A stretch of 58,382 bases of DNA, taken from positions 1 to 58,382 of the forward strand of contig JBHOQX010000038.1 in NCBI GenBank assembly GCA_042408595.1, written 5' to 3'. The notes under the pieces are model-generated. The model saw only the letters and a list, made by a program, of their open reading frames with translations. It was not told the origin of the DNA and made no database searches. The position numbers and the translations under genes are program-made. This stretch comes from JBHOQX01 sp042408595 (lineage in GTDB: Bacteria > Chloroflexota > Chloroflexia > Chloroflexales > Roseiflexaceae). Numbering within the stretch: position 1 is the first letter of the stretch; each line of letters starts with the position of its first letter. Shown here one piece after another: positions 28,483 through 36,695 of this stretch.

Positions 28483-29595
28483 TCACCGGGTCGGCGCGGG
28501 GGCGCGCCGGGCAACATACACCAGCGCCCCGATGACGATCGTGGCGAGCAGCAGCAGCGCCGCGAGCTTGATCAGCGGGGTGACATCCGAGATGCCGAGC
28601 AGGCCGAAGCTCGCCGCCAGCGCATAGTAGAACACGACGACCTGCCGCGTCGAGAAGCCCAGATCGAGCAGGCGATAGTGCAGATGGTCGCGCCCGGCCT
28701 GCGCCGGAGAGCGCCCGCTGAGCGTGCGCGAGACCGCGAGCCAGAGGGCATCCAGGATCGGCACGCCGAGCACCAGCAGCACCGTCGCCAGTTTGGCCCC
28801 GCCGATGATCGCGCTCAACGCCAGGACATAGCCGAGGAACTCCGCGCCGCTATCGCCCATGAAGATGCGCGCGGGTGGAAAATTGAACACCAGGAAGCCG
28901 GCGCATGCGCCGGCCAGCGCCAGCGGCAGCAGCGCGATGGTGTACTGCGGCTCGGGCTGTCGCAGCGCGTTCAGCGCCAGCGCCACCGCCCCGATCAGCG
29001 AGACCCCCACCGCCAGCCCGTCGATGCCGTCCGAAAGATTGACGGTGTTCTCCATGACCACGAACCAGGCGAGCGTCGCGAGGATCGCCAGCCACGGGCC
29101 GAGGGTGTACAGGTTGACCTGGCCAGCGAACGGGAAGTTGAAGGCGGTCAGGATGATGCCACGCGCCTGGTCGCCCGGCTGGTACAGTGTCTGGTCCCAC
29201 AGGAAGGGGCCCACGGCGATCAGGGCCGCCGCGAGTTGCGCCGCCAGCTTCTGCCCCGGCGACAGCTCGCGCACATCGTCCAGCCACATCGCCAGGAAGA
29301 TCAGGGTGCCGCCGGCCAGCACCAGCCCGATCCGCAGCGTCTCGAAGCTGGAGCGTTCGAAGGCCGGAAGCAGCGCGCCCAAGCCAAAACTCGCCAGCAC
29401 GGCCGCAACGAACCCGGCGTAGATCGCGATCCCACCGACTTTCGGCGTGGGGCGAGGGTGGAGCCGCCGCCCGCCGGGGTACGCCAGCCAACCGCGCCGT
29501 ACGCACAGGCGGATCACCGGCGGTACGAGCAGTGCGCTCACCCCACAGGCGAGCGCGAAGGTTCCGGCCAGCGCGAGGGCAATCCTCAATGGCAT
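28483..29595 (-). CDS. Polyprenyl-phosphate N-acetylhexosamine-1-phosphate transferase (WecA/TagO/MraY superfamily)
   Basis: A 370-residue polytopic membrane enzyme with about ten or eleven helices. It transfers a sugar-1-phosphate from a UDP-sugar to undecaprenyl phosphate to begin cell-surface glycan synthesis. Diagnostic motifs are MWLDDVRELSPGQKLAAQ (aspartates on loop 1), ENTVNLSDGIDGLAVGV (the NxxDGxDGL signature), FPPARIFMGDSGAEFLGY, and RDHLHYRLLDLGFS (the HxHH-like loop of WecA/TagO). This last motif favours a WecA/TagO role over MraY. It is convergent with the FHA gene. Confidence 0.9.
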   Translation of the reverse strand: MPLRIALALAGTFALACGVSALLVPPVIRLCVRRGWLAYPGGRRLHPRPTPKVGGIAIYAGFVAAVLASFGLGALLPAFERSSFETLRIGLVLAGGTLIFLAMWLDDVRELSPGQKLAAQLAAALIAVGPFLWDQTLYQPGDQARGIILTAFNFPFAGQVNLYTLGPWLAILATLAWFVVMENTVNLSDGIDGLAVGVSLIGAVALALNALRQPEPQYTIALLPLALAGACAGFLVFNFPPARIFMGDSGAEFLGYVLALSAIIGGAKLATVLLVLGVPILDALWLAVSRTLSGRSPAQAGRDHLHYRLLDLGFSTRQVVVFYYALAASFGLLGISDVTPLIKLAALLLLATIVIGALVYVARRAPAPTR

Positions 29596-29825
29596 GCGTA
29601 TACTCGCGGCACGAGGGCCCGTTGAGGCGATCAGGCGATCCGGTCACGCGTTCGCCGGTCACCCTGCGGCTCTGTCAGAAACTGCCTGCCACGGGGAAGT
29701 TTGGCGGGTGACGCCCCCCAAAACTCCTTCGTGACTCGCCGCGTCGGCGGCGGAGCAAGATGGGTGTCGGTGCCTGCGGCCTCCACGCCCCCCCGCGGGG
29801 CGTTTCAGGCAGCCGCTGCGCACAG

Positions 29826-30455
29826 TCACCCGGTGCCGAACTGGCGGTCCCCGGCGTCGCCCAGGCCGGGCACGATGTACCCCAACTCGTTCAGGTGCGA
29901 GTCGACGGCGGCCAGGTGGATCGGCACGTCCGGATGCGCGGCGGCGAGCGCCGTGATCCCCTCCGGCGCAGCGATCAGGCCGAGGAACTTGATGTTGGAG
30001 GCGCCCCACCGCTTCAGAATGTCCACCGCCGCCACCGCCGAGCCGCCGGTCGCCAGCATCGGATCGAGGATCAGACAGACATCGACATCACACTCCGGCG
30101 GCAGCTTGTTGTAGTACGTCACCGGCTCGAGCGTGGCATGGTCGCGGTACAGGCCGAGATGCCAGACGTGCGCCGTCGGCATCATGTCGAGGATCGGGTC
30201 CACCATGCCCAGGCCGGCGCGCAGGATAGGAAAGAGGCCGATATGTGTCCGAATCCGCGCGCCGGCATACGGCCCGAGCGGCGTCTCGATCTCGCATGGC
30301 TCGAGGCGCAAGTCGAGCGTCGCCTCGTAGAGCAGAAACTGCGCGATCTCGCCGACGAGCTCGCGGAACTTTTTCGGCTCCGTCACCGTGCGCCGCAGCA
30401 GCGTCTGCTTGTGGTGTACCAGCGGATGCTGCGAGATAAAGACATTCTCCGGCAT
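29826..30455 (-). CDS. upp: Uracil phosphoribosyltransferase
   Basis: Upp salvages uracil to UMP with PRPP. The protein has 209 residues, the normal length. It begins MPENVFISQHPLVHHKQTLLR, and has ARIRTHIGLFPILRAGLGMVD, the PRPP-binding LILDPMLATGGSAVAAVD loop, and the C-terminal DAGDRQFGTG that contacts uracil. I chose ATG 30455, with GGAG about 6 bp away; a longer in-frame start adds 11 residues that do not match. It lies between the OmpR regulator and the WecA-type gene on the same strand. Confidence 0.95.
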   Translation of the reverse strand: MPENVFISQHPLVHHKQTLLRRTVTEPKKFRELVGEIAQFLLYEATLDLRLEPCEIETPLGPYAGARIRTHIGLFPILRAGLGMVDPILDMMPTAHVWHLGLYRDHATLEPVTYYNKLPPECDVDVCLILDPMLATGGSAVAAVDILKRWGASNIKFLGLIAAPEGITALAAAHPDVPIHLAAVDSHLNELGYIVPGLGDAGDRQFGTG

Positions 30456-30537
30456 AGACGCTCCGCGCGTGCAACGGGCAACGTTCACGGGGGTACGCAG
30501 TTTGGCAAGGTCGAACGCCCGGCTGGGAGGACCCCGG

Positions 30538-31275
30538 TCAGCTTTCCGCTAGTTTGTATCCGACACCGCGCACGGTCAGAATGATCCGCGGGCGCGACGG
30601 CTCGACCTCGACCTTTTCGCGGAGCCGGCGGACGCAGACATCCACCAGGTTTGTTTCGCCGACGTACTCGTAGCCCCACACCTCGCGGAAGAGGGTCTCG
30701 CGGTCGAACACCTGGCCGGCGTTGGCGGCGAGGAAATAGAGCAACTCGAACTCCATCGGCGTCAAATTCACGTCCTGCCCGCGTACGGTGACGCGGTGGC
30801 GCGGCTCGTCGATCTCCAGCTCGCCGACTTTGACGATCGGCGGGGCGATACGGTGCTTGTACCCTTCGACGCGGCGCAGGATCGCCTCGACCCGCGCCAG
30901 GAGTTCGGCGGTCTTGAACGGCTTGGTGATGTAATCGTCTGCGCCAAGCTCGAAGCCGTGGACGATATCGTCGGTGCCATCGCGCGAGGTGAGGATAATG
31001 ATCGGCACGTCCGAGCGCTCGCGGATGCGCTGGCAGACCTCGAAGCCATCCACGTAGGGCATCATCACATCGAGAATAACGACATCCACACCGCCCTTCT
31101 CGAACGCTTTGAGGGCTTCCAGGCCATGCTTGACGGCGATGATCTCGTAGCGCGGATCTTTGAGCGTCACCTGGATGAGCGTGGCGATCGACGGGTCGTC
31201 GTCGGCCACGAGGATGCGGCGCGCCGCCCCGGTGTCTTCCTGCGCGCGGTCGCTGGTGCGTCGGATCAGTCGCAT
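30538..31275 (-). CDS. OmpR/PhoB-family response regulator (orphan)
   Basis: A 245-residue regulator. The receiver (about 20-135) is intact: acidic residues in VADDDPS, phospho-aspartate D69 in VVILDVMMP, T96 in IILTSRDG, and K118 in YITKPF. The C-terminal winged helix (about 145-243) has VNLTPMEFELLYFLAANAG and VDVCVRRLREKVE..RPRIILTVRGVGYKL. No histidine kinase is encoded next to it. Proteins of this family bind tandem direct repeats spaced 11 bp, so it is one candidate for the 11-bp box arrays at 45.8 and 51.2-51.5 kb; that link is untested. Confidence 0.93.
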   Translation of the reverse strand: MRLIRRTSDRAQEDTGAARRILVADDDPSIATLIQVTLKDPRYEIIAVKHGLEALKAFEKGGVDVVILDVMMPYVDGFEVCQRIRERSDVPIIILTSRDGTDDIVHGFELGADDYITKPFKTAELLARVEAILRRVEGYKHRIAPPIVKVGELEIDEPRHRVTVRGQDVNLTPMEFELLYFLAANAGQVFDRETLFREVWGYEYVGETNLVDVCVRRLREKVEVEPSRPRIILTVRGVGYKLAES

Positions 31276-31340
31276 AATCGCATGATGAGGGATGAAGGAT
31301 GCGTGTTATGCCACCACCCATCGTTCATCGGCCAATACTG

Positions 31341-32645
31341 CTATACCGCTTCATCGAGCCGGCGGCGGAACTCGCCCCGGTCGGTGCGCGGCACCATGAT
31401 CGGGTGGCCCTTGCGTTGCACCACCTCGGCGTTGATGATACAGCGGCCGATGTGCTCCTGCGATGGGATGTCGTACATGATCTCCAGCAGCACCTCTTCG
31501 ACCGTCGTGCGCAACGCGCGCGCGCCCGTCTTGGAGGTGAGCGCCCGATCGGCGATCGCCTCCAGCGCGTCCGGCGTGACTTCGAGCTCGACATGGTCGA
31601 GCGCGAGCATCTTCTGGTACTGTTTGATCAACGCGTTGCGCGGCTCGGTGAGGATGCGGATCATGGCCGCCTTGTCGAGGGCCTCGAGCCCGGCCACCAC
31701 CGGCAGACGGCCAACGAACTCCGGAATAAAGCCGTAGCGCAGCAGGTCGTCCGGCGTGCATTGTGCGAGCAGGTCGGCCTCGCGCCGGGCCGGATCGCCG
31801 GCGCCGGCCTGGAAGCCGATCGTCCGGCCGGCGCCGACACGCCGCCCGATGATGCTGGCCAGGCCCTCAAACGCGCCGCCGCAGATGAACAGGACGTGGG
31901 TGGTGTCGAACGGAATGTATTCCTGCTGTGGATGCTTGCGCCCGGGGATCGGCGGCACATGCGCGACACATCCCTCAAGAATCTTAAGCAGCGCCTGTTG
32001 CACGCCTTCGCCGGAGACATCGCGGGTGATGGATGGGTTATCGCTCTTGCGGGCGATTTTATCGATCTCATCGATGTAGATAATGCCGGTCTGCGCCCGC
32101 TCGACATCGCCGTCAGCCGCCTGGATGAGCCGCAGCAGGATGTTCTCGACATCCTCACCGACATAGCCAGCCTCGGTCAGGGCGGTCGCGTCGGCGATGG
32201 CGAACGGCACATCCAGGATGCGCGCCAGAGTCTGTGCCAGCAGCGTCTTGCCGCTGCCGGTTGGCCCGATCAGCAGCACGTTGCTTTTGCCAAGCTCGAC
32301 ATCGTCCACCTGGTAGCCGGCGCGCAGGCGTTTGTAATGGTTGTAGACGGCGACGGAGAGCACTACCTTGGCGCGCTCCTGGCCGATCACATATTGGTCG
32401 AGCCGCTCGCGCAGCCGGCGTGGCGTTGGCAGGCGGGCCGGCCCCTGCGGCACGACACGCGCGGCGATGCCAGGGCGCCCGCTGCTTTCTTCCGCGATGA
32501 TCGCGCTGCACAACGCAACACACTCATCGCAGATACAAACGGTGCCGGGGCCGGCGATGAGGCGCTGAACCTCATCCTGGCCCCGTCCGCAGAAGGAGCA
32601 GAGATAGGCGGCGCGGCCGGGTGGGTTGCTGCGCGTGCGGGACAT
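31341..32645 (-). CDS. clpX: ATP-dependent Clp protease ATP-binding subunit ClpX
   Basis: ClpX is the AAA+ unfoldase that feeds ClpP. The protein has 434 residues. The N-terminal zinc-binding domain has CSFCG and CICDEC. The AAA+ module has Walker A GPTGSGKT, the pore loop GYVGED, Walker B IIYIDEIDKIA and the RKHPQQEYI region. ATG 32645 has GGAG 5 bp upstream and is preferred to the ATG five codons earlier. It lies 75 bp downstream of clpP, within the tig-clpP-clpX order conserved in many bacteria. Confidence 0.97.
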   Translation of the reverse strand: MSRTRSNPPGRAAYLCSFCGRGQDEVQRLIAGPGTVCICDECVALCSAIIAEESSGRPGIAARVVPQGPARLPTPRRLRERLDQYVIGQERAKVVLSVAVYNHYKRLRAGYQVDDVELGKSNVLLIGPTGSGKTLLAQTLARILDVPFAIADATALTEAGYVGEDVENILLRLIQAADGDVERAQTGIIYIDEIDKIARKSDNPSITRDVSGEGVQQALLKILEGCVAHVPPIPGRKHPQQEYIPFDTTHVLFICGGAFEGLASIIGRRVGAGRTIGFQAGAGDPARREADLLAQCTPDDLLRYGFIPEFVGRLPVVAGLEALDKAAMIRILTEPRNALIKQYQKMLALDHVELEVTPDALEAIADRALTSKTGARALRTTVEEVLLEIMYDIPSQEHIGRCIINAEVVQRKGHPIMVPRTDRGEFRRRLDEAV

Positions 32646-32720
32646 GGATGCTCCGAACAAAAGCCAGGGGCCGGAGGCTTGAGCGTCGGAGCCTCAAGCC
32701 TCTCGCCGCTAGCCTCATAA

Positions 32721-33377
32721 CTAGCGCTTGTCTTCGCGGGCCGCGAGCTCGTCGCGGTTGAGGATCTCGTCGATGATGCCGTACTCTTTGGCCTGCTCGG
32801 GCGTCATGAACAGGTCGCGGTCGAAGTCGCGCGCGATGCGATCAACCGGCTGGCCAGTGTCCTTCGACAGCAGTTCGCGGACAAGCTGTTGCATCCGCAG
32901 CAATTCCTTCGCCATGATCTCGACGTCCGGCGCGTAGCCGCGCGCCCCGCCGCCCGCCGGGTGCATATGGATCGTCGAATGCGGCAGGCTGAAGCGCTTG
33001 CCCTTGGCACCACCGGCCAGGATCGGCGTCGCCATGCTGCCGGCCATGCCGACGCAGACGGTCGATACATCCGGGCGGATGGCGCGCATGGTGTCGTAGA
33101 TCGCCAGGCCGGCGGTGATCGAGCCGCCGGGGCTGTTGATGTAGAGCGAAATATCGCGCTCCGGGTCTTCGTGCTCCAAAAAGAGCAACTGTGCGACGAT
33201 CAGGTTGGCGATCTGGTCCTCGATCGGCGTGCCAAGCAAAATGATCCGCTCCTTCAGCAGCCGCGAGTAGATATCGAACGCCCGCTCGCCGCGGTTGGTG
33301 CTCTCCACAACCATCGGGATCAGTTGCTCGGGATGGTACGAGCTCCAGTCCATCTTGTAGGCAGAAATCCAGTTCAT
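32721..33377 (-). CDS. clpP: ATP-dependent Clp protease proteolytic subunit
   Basis: A 218-residue serine peptidase forming the tetradecameric chamber used by ClpX. The triad is S114 (GMAGSMAT), H139 (STIHMHPAGGGARG) and D188 (FDRDLFMTPEQAKEYGIID). The histidine loop reads HMHPAGG rather than the usual MIHQPLGG, a notable local variation next to the active site. The start lies 2 bp after the trigger factor stop, so coupled translation is likely. Confidence 0.97.
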   Translation of the reverse strand: MNWISAYKMDWSSYHPEQLIPMVVESTNRGERAFDIYSRLLKERIILLGTPIEDQIANLIVAQLLFLEHEDPERDISLYINSPGGSITAGLAIYDTMRAIRPDVSTVCVGMAGSMATPILAGGAKGKRFSLPHSTIHMHPAGGGARGYAPDVEIMAKELLRMQQLVRELLSKDTGQPVDRIARDFDRDLFMTPEQAKEYGIIDEILNRDELAAREDKR

Positions 33378-33379
33378 CG

Positions 33380-34864
33380 TCAGATCTCCATACTCCGCTT
33401 GTCGGCGGCCTCCCCACTCGTCTCGGCAGTCGTCGCCGAGTCCGTCGATCCCTCGGCTTCGGCAGTGGTCTCGGGGCGCGAGATCAGCGACTCCCCGGCG
33501 TCGTCGCCGGTTGATCCCTCGGCCTCGGCGGTGGTCTCTGGCCTGGTCTCGTAGGTGACATCCAGGGTCCGCCCGGTGGCGAGCGCCAGCAGCCGGTCGT
33601 GCAGTTTCTTGTTCAGCACGCTGTTCGCAACCTCGGCGCGCAGTTGGTTGCTCAGCAGCGAACGGGCGGTATCGCGCTGCTCCTCACTGTAGGTCTCGAC
33701 CAGGCGGCTCACCTCGGCGTCGATCTCTGCTTCGCTGATATTCAGGCCCTCGGCCCGGGCGAGCTCGGTCAGCGCGAGGGTCGTGCGCAGCCGCTCCTCG
33801 GCCTGCGGCTTAAGCTCCTCGACCGCCTGGTCGTGCGTCTGGCCGCGATACTGCAGCATCTGCTCCAGCGTGATACCATAGCGGGCGAGCGCCGTCTCCT
33901 GCTCGTGCAGCATCCGGTCGGCCTGCCGGGTGATCAGCGCATCGGGGATATCGAAGCTCGTCGCCGCGACCAGTTGCTCGACATAGGTGTTCACCGCATT
34001 GCGTTCAGCGGTCGCGCGCGCCGCCGCGGCCAGCTCCTTGCGTGTCGCCTCGCGCAGGTCGTCGAGCGTTCCCTCGACCTCCTCCAACACCGGGAGCTCG
34101 TCCCACTCCGGCAGGATGCGCTCCTGGATCTGCTTCAGCGTCACCTTGAAGAGCACGTCCTTATCGCGCACGTTCTCGTTCTCGTGATCGGCCGGCATAT
34201 GCGCCGTGATTTCACGGGTCTCACCCACCTCGATGCCGAGCAACCCCTCGAACAAGCCGGCGATCAATCGATCCGGTTCGAGGATGACGGTCGTCTCTGG
34301 CGGCTCCTGGCCCTCCGGGCGTTCATCGAGCGGCTTGCCGTCCAGGAAGCTCTCGATCTGCACGGTCAGCTGGTCGCCCTGCCGCGCCGGCCGCGGCTCC
34401 TCGAGGGCGCGCAGGACGACATGCCGCTCACGGCGCTCGTTCATCGCCTCGGCGACCATCTCGTCCGTCACGTCGGGGATCTCCAGCGGCACCTGGATGG
34501 CGCGGTAGTCCGGCAGCGTCACTGTCGGCTCGACGGGCACCGTCACCCGGAAGCGAAACGGCTCTTCATCGAAGTTGGCGCTCTCCAGCGATACCGGGCC
34601 GACCGGCTCGATCTGCTGCTGTTCCAGCGCCTCGCGGAACGAGCGGTTGATCAGGTCGTCCGAGGCCTCTTCGATCAGGGCCGCGCGGCCGTAGTAGTTT
34701 TCGACGATGAAACGCGGCGCTTTGCCCTTGCGAAACCCCGGGATAGCGACTTTTTGCGAAATGCGGCGCGCGGCGCGATCCAGCCCGCGCTCCACCTGCT
34801 CGCGATCCAGCTCGATATCCAGCGCGACAAGACTCTTCGGCAACTTTTCGGTTGTAACTTTCAC
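33380..34864 (-). CDS. tig: Trigger factor (ribosome-associated chaperone, peptidyl-prolyl isomerase)
   Basis: Trigger factor binds the ribosome exit tunnel through its N-terminal domain. The signature VAIPGFRKGKAPRFIVENYYG is present. A PPIase domain lies at about 150-245 and a helical C-terminal domain after it. From GTG 34864 the protein starts VKVTTEKLPKSLVALDIELD, which matches the family start, so I prefer it to an upstream TTG. The acidic, low-complexity C-terminal tail (about 60 residues, with the ETTAEAEGSTGD-type motif repeated) is longer than usual. It is the first gene of the tig-clpP-clpX operon. Confidence 0.96.
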   Translation of the reverse strand: MKVTTEKLPKSLVALDIELDREQVERGLDRAARRISQKVAIPGFRKGKAPRFIVENYYGRAALIEEASDDLINRSFREALEQQQIEPVGPVSLESANFDEEPFRFRVTVPVEPTVTLPDYRAIQVPLEIPDVTDEMVAEAMNERRERHVVLRALEEPRPARQGDQLTVQIESFLDGKPLDERPEGQEPPETTVILEPDRLIAGLFEGLLGIEVGETREITAHMPADHENENVRDKDVLFKVTLKQIQERILPEWDELPVLEEVEGTLDDLREATRKELAAAARATAERNAVNTYVEQLVAATSFDIPDALITRQADRMLHEQETALARYGITLEQMLQYRGQTHDQAVEELKPQAEERLRTTLALTELARAEGLNISEAEIDAEVSRLVETYSEEQRDTARSLLSNQLRAEVANSVLNKKLHDRLLALATGRTLDVTYETRPETTAEAEGSTGDDAGESLISRPETTAEAEGSTDSATTAETSGEAADKRSMEI

Positions 34865-34917
34865 CAGCAGCACCCCACATGCAACAAACCCGGCCTGCAA
34901 CCAGCCAGCTTTCCGCC

Positions 34918-34945
34918 ATTATAGCATGAAGGTAAAGCGCTGCAA
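34918..34945 (-). promoter_or_regulatory. tig-clpP-clpX promoter
   Basis: On the minus strand TTGCAG (34945-34940), a 16-bp spacer and TATAAT (34923-34918). The start point would be about 47 nt before the tig GTG. Confidence 0.7.
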
Positions 34946-34949
34946 AAGC

Positions 34950-34978
34950 TTGCGCGCCGGCCCGCCCTATGGTATAGT
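34950..34978 (+). promoter_or_regulatory. rplY promoter
   Basis: TTGCGC (34950-34955), a 17-bp spacer and TATAGT (34973-34978). It begins 5 bp from the -35 of the divergent tig promoter, so the two promoters are back to back and could compete or be controlled together. Confidence 0.7.
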
Positions 34979-35050
34979 CCCCGGCTTGGAGCTAGCGGGC
35001 AATGCCCTTAGCAATGGCGAAGGTAGTTGCAGCTCAGAGGAGCGTTTGCG

Positions 35051-35710
35051 ATGGCTGATCGACAGGTTCTGGAGCTTGAGCGCCGCGAGGTGGTCGGGAA
35101 GAAGGTCGCGCGCCTGCGACGCAGCGGTGTGCTGCCGGCCACGGTCTATGGCAAGGGGGTCGGCCCCTTTTCGGTGCAGGTCAATGCGCGCACCTTCAGC
35201 GACCTGTACCGCAAGGTGGGCCGCACAGCGCTGGTGGATCTGAAGATCCCCGGCCAGAAGACGCACGCTGCGTTCATTCACGCCGTACAGCGGCACCCCG
35301 TCACGCGCGATATTATTCATGCCGATTTTCGGGTGGTCGATCTGCGGACGGAAATCACCGTCGACGTCCCTGTGCATCTGGTCGGCGAATCCGAGTTGGT
35401 GCGCCGCGGCGACGCGATCTTCAACCAGGCGCTGACCACGATCGCGCTGCGCGCCTTGCCGACCGACCTGCCGCCCCACATCGAGGTCGATGTCAGCGGG
35501 CTGGACAGCTTCGACAAGAGCATCCACGTGCGCGACTTGACGCCGCCCGAGAAGACAACATTTGCGACGGATGAGGATGAGCTGGTCGTAAGCTTGACGC
35601 CGGCGCGTGCCACAGAGGAAGAGGAAGCCGCAGCCGCCGAGGAGGCTACGGCTGCCGAGCCGGAGCTGGTGCGCGAGAAGCGCGAAGAAGAAGAAGAGGA
35701 CAAGAAGTAG
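35051..35710 (+). CDS. rplY: 50S ribosomal protein L25/general stress protein Ctc
   Basis: A 219-residue L25 of the long CTC type. The N-terminal 5S rRNA-binding domain (about 1-95) has LELERREVVGKKVARLRRSG, then VLPATVYGKG and VQRHPVTRDIIHADFRVVD. The C-terminal beta domain (about 96-185) has LPPHIEVDVSGLD. A very acidic tail (EEEEAAAAEE, ending KREEEEEDKK) follows. ATG 35051 has AGGAG upstream. It is followed by a terminator at 35777-35796. Confidence 0.95.
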   Translation: MADRQVLELERREVVGKKVARLRRSGVLPATVYGKGVGPFSVQVNARTFSDLYRKVGRTALVDLKIPGQKTHAAFIHAVQRHPVTRDIIHADFRVVDLRTEITVDVPVHLVGESELVRRGDAIFNQALTTIALRALPTDLPPHIEVDVSGLDSFDKSIHVRDLTPPEKTTFATDEDELVVSLTPARATEEEEAAAAEEATAAEPELVREKREEEEEDKK

Positions 35711-35776
35711 CTCACCGTTCCCACGGACAGCCTGGAGGGCTGCGGCCCTCCACGTTTATGTTGTGGAGAACACGAA

Positions 35777-35796
35777 GCCCCCGATCGCTCGGGGGC
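35777..35796. terminator. Bidirectional terminator
   Basis: Perfect stem GCCCCCGA/TCGGGGGC with a 4-nt loop. It follows rplY on the plus strand and also lies downstream of the 14-codon gene on the minus strand, where TTCGTGTT comes after the stem. Confidence 0.7.
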
Positions 35797-35813
35797 TTGC
35801 GTACCAGGGGATC

Positions 35814-35889
35814 GGGGCATCACCGATAGCGGCGCTAACGCGACGCGCTCCCGGTGATGCCCTTACGCTTATTACTCATGGGCATCACC
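35814..35889 (-). promoter_or_regulatory. Three alternating complementary elements (possible RNA switch)
   Basis: In the minus-strand RNA the order is GGTGATGCCC (35889-35880, overlapping the ribosome site), GGGCATCACCG (35862-35852, inside the tiny ORF) and CGGTGATGCCCC (35825-35814, after its stop). The middle element can pair with the first (10 bp, hiding the Shine-Dalgarno) or with the third (11 bp, freeing it). The two hairpins exclude each other. Confidence 0.6.
35835..35879 (-). CDS. 14-residue peptide gene with its own promoter
   Basis: ATG 35879 to TAG encodes MSNKRKGITGSASR, a basic and polar peptide. AGGAGG ends 8 bp before the ATG. A TTGACA-17-TATAGT promoter lies 57 bp upstream and a terminator 38 bp downstream, so this is a complete small transcription unit. 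The reading frame passes through the complementary elements described at 35814-35889. No gene follows on this strand before rplY, which is convergent, so a classical leader peptide is unlikely. I know of no family match. Confidence 0.5.
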   Translation of the reverse strand: MSNKRKGITGSASR

Positions 35890-35935
35890 TCCTTCTCGCC
35901 TGAACGGCTATCAAGGTTTATGACCGTCAGGGGGT

Positions 35936-35964
35936 ACTATACCTGAGTATCCGCGCTGTGTCAA
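35936..35964 (-). promoter_or_regulatory. Consensus promoter for the 14-codon gene
   Basis: TTGACA (35964-35959), exactly 17 bp, then TATAGT (35941-35936), one of the best sigma-70 matches in the window. The leader of about 50 nt contains an imperfect hairpin, CTGACGG with CCGTTCAG. Confidence 0.75.
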
Positions 35965-36108
35965 GAGCTTCTCCTCCGACTTTCGGCGGATGCCGGACCG
36001 TTCGCGTGCGGCGGGAGATTCGCGGGCGATGCTCCCCAGGTCATGCTGCCACAGCAGCCGCTGCTGCAGCAGCGAACAGACCGGCATACCCTCACCTCCG
36101 GCCCCGGA

Positions 36109-36158
36109 CGGGGGTAGGTTTTTTACGCGTACCAGGGCCAGCACGCCCCCTACCCCCG
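36109..36158. repeat. Inverted repeat with T-run
   Basis: CGGGGGTAGG (36109-36118) and CCTACCCCCG (36149-36158) form a perfect 10-bp inverted repeat 30 bp apart, with TTTTTT just inside the left arm. It sits downstream of the LysM gene (minus) and may end its transcription. Confidence 0.45.
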
Positions 36159-36196
36159 CACGGGCCAGCGGCCCACACCTCCCCGCTGTACAGCAT

Positions 36197-36673
36197 TCAC
36201 GGTGTAGCGAGAGTCGGCGTGGGCGAGGCTACTGGGGCGATGGCCGTCGCGGTCGGCGGGTTCACCAGCGACGGGATGACCAGCGCCTGGCCGACCTGGA
36301 TCGTGTCCGGGTCGGTCAGGTTGTTTGCCGCCATGATCTCCTCGACGGTCGTGCCGAACTCGGCGGCCAGGCCCTCCAGCGTATCGCCGGCCTGGACGAT
36401 ATACTGCCCCGGGGGCGTCGGCGTCGGCACCAGCGCGCGGGCGTAGACCGTGGCCGTCGCGTCGATGTCCTGGGTCGGGGCCGGGGTGATGTCGATGATC
36501 GTGGCGGCGGTGGGCGGCGGGACGGCCGGGGGCGGCGGGGCGCAGCGCGCCAGCAGGTACACCAACACCGCCGCGGCCGTCAGCCGCGCGCCGGCCCACG
36601 CCCGGCGGCCAGCCCCCCGCGCCCGGCGACCACCCTCGGTGCTCTGGCGCCGCTGGATTTCTCGTGCATCCAT
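36197..36673 (-). CDS. Membrane-anchored LysM protein
   Basis: A 158-residue protein. A basic N-terminus precedes a single membrane helix (LTAAAVLVYLLARCA, about residues 30-44), then a proline-rich spacer. A LysM domain follows at about 92-137 (YIVQAGDTLEGLAAEFGTTV, then MAANNLTDPDTIQVGQALVI). LysM binds N-acetylglucosamine polymers, so it is probably tethered outside and holds onto peptidoglycan. The cysteine at the helix end (ARCAPP) could be a lipidation site. ATG 36673 gives a standard membrane topology. It lies 23 bp after the S9 peptidase gene, likely in one operon. Confidence 0.8.
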   Translation of the reverse strand: MDAREIQRRQSTEGGRRARGAGRRAWAGARLTAAAVLVYLLARCAPPPPAVPPPTAATIIDITPAPTQDIDATATVYARALVPTPTPPGQYIVQAGDTLEGLAAEFGTTVEEIMAANNLTDPDTIQVGQALVIPSLVNPPTATAIAPVASPTPTLATP

Positions 36674-36695
36674 CTTCCATCCTCGCGCGGCCGCC

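Noticed and set aside
30768..31049. Long alternate-frame ORFs opposite or across real genes throughout (for example in the regulator at 30.5-31.3 kb)
   Set aside because: High GC leaves few stops in shadow frames. They are Arg/Ala/Pro/Ser-rich, lack ribosome sites and overlap genes with clear motifs.
35911..36087. A 58-codon minus-strand frame with a good GGAGGTG site (MPVCSLLQQRLLWQ...)
   Set aside because: It runs straight through the TTGACA-17-TATAGT promoter of the 14-codon gene and has the composition of non-coding DNA. It is not annotated, though the ribosome site is noted.
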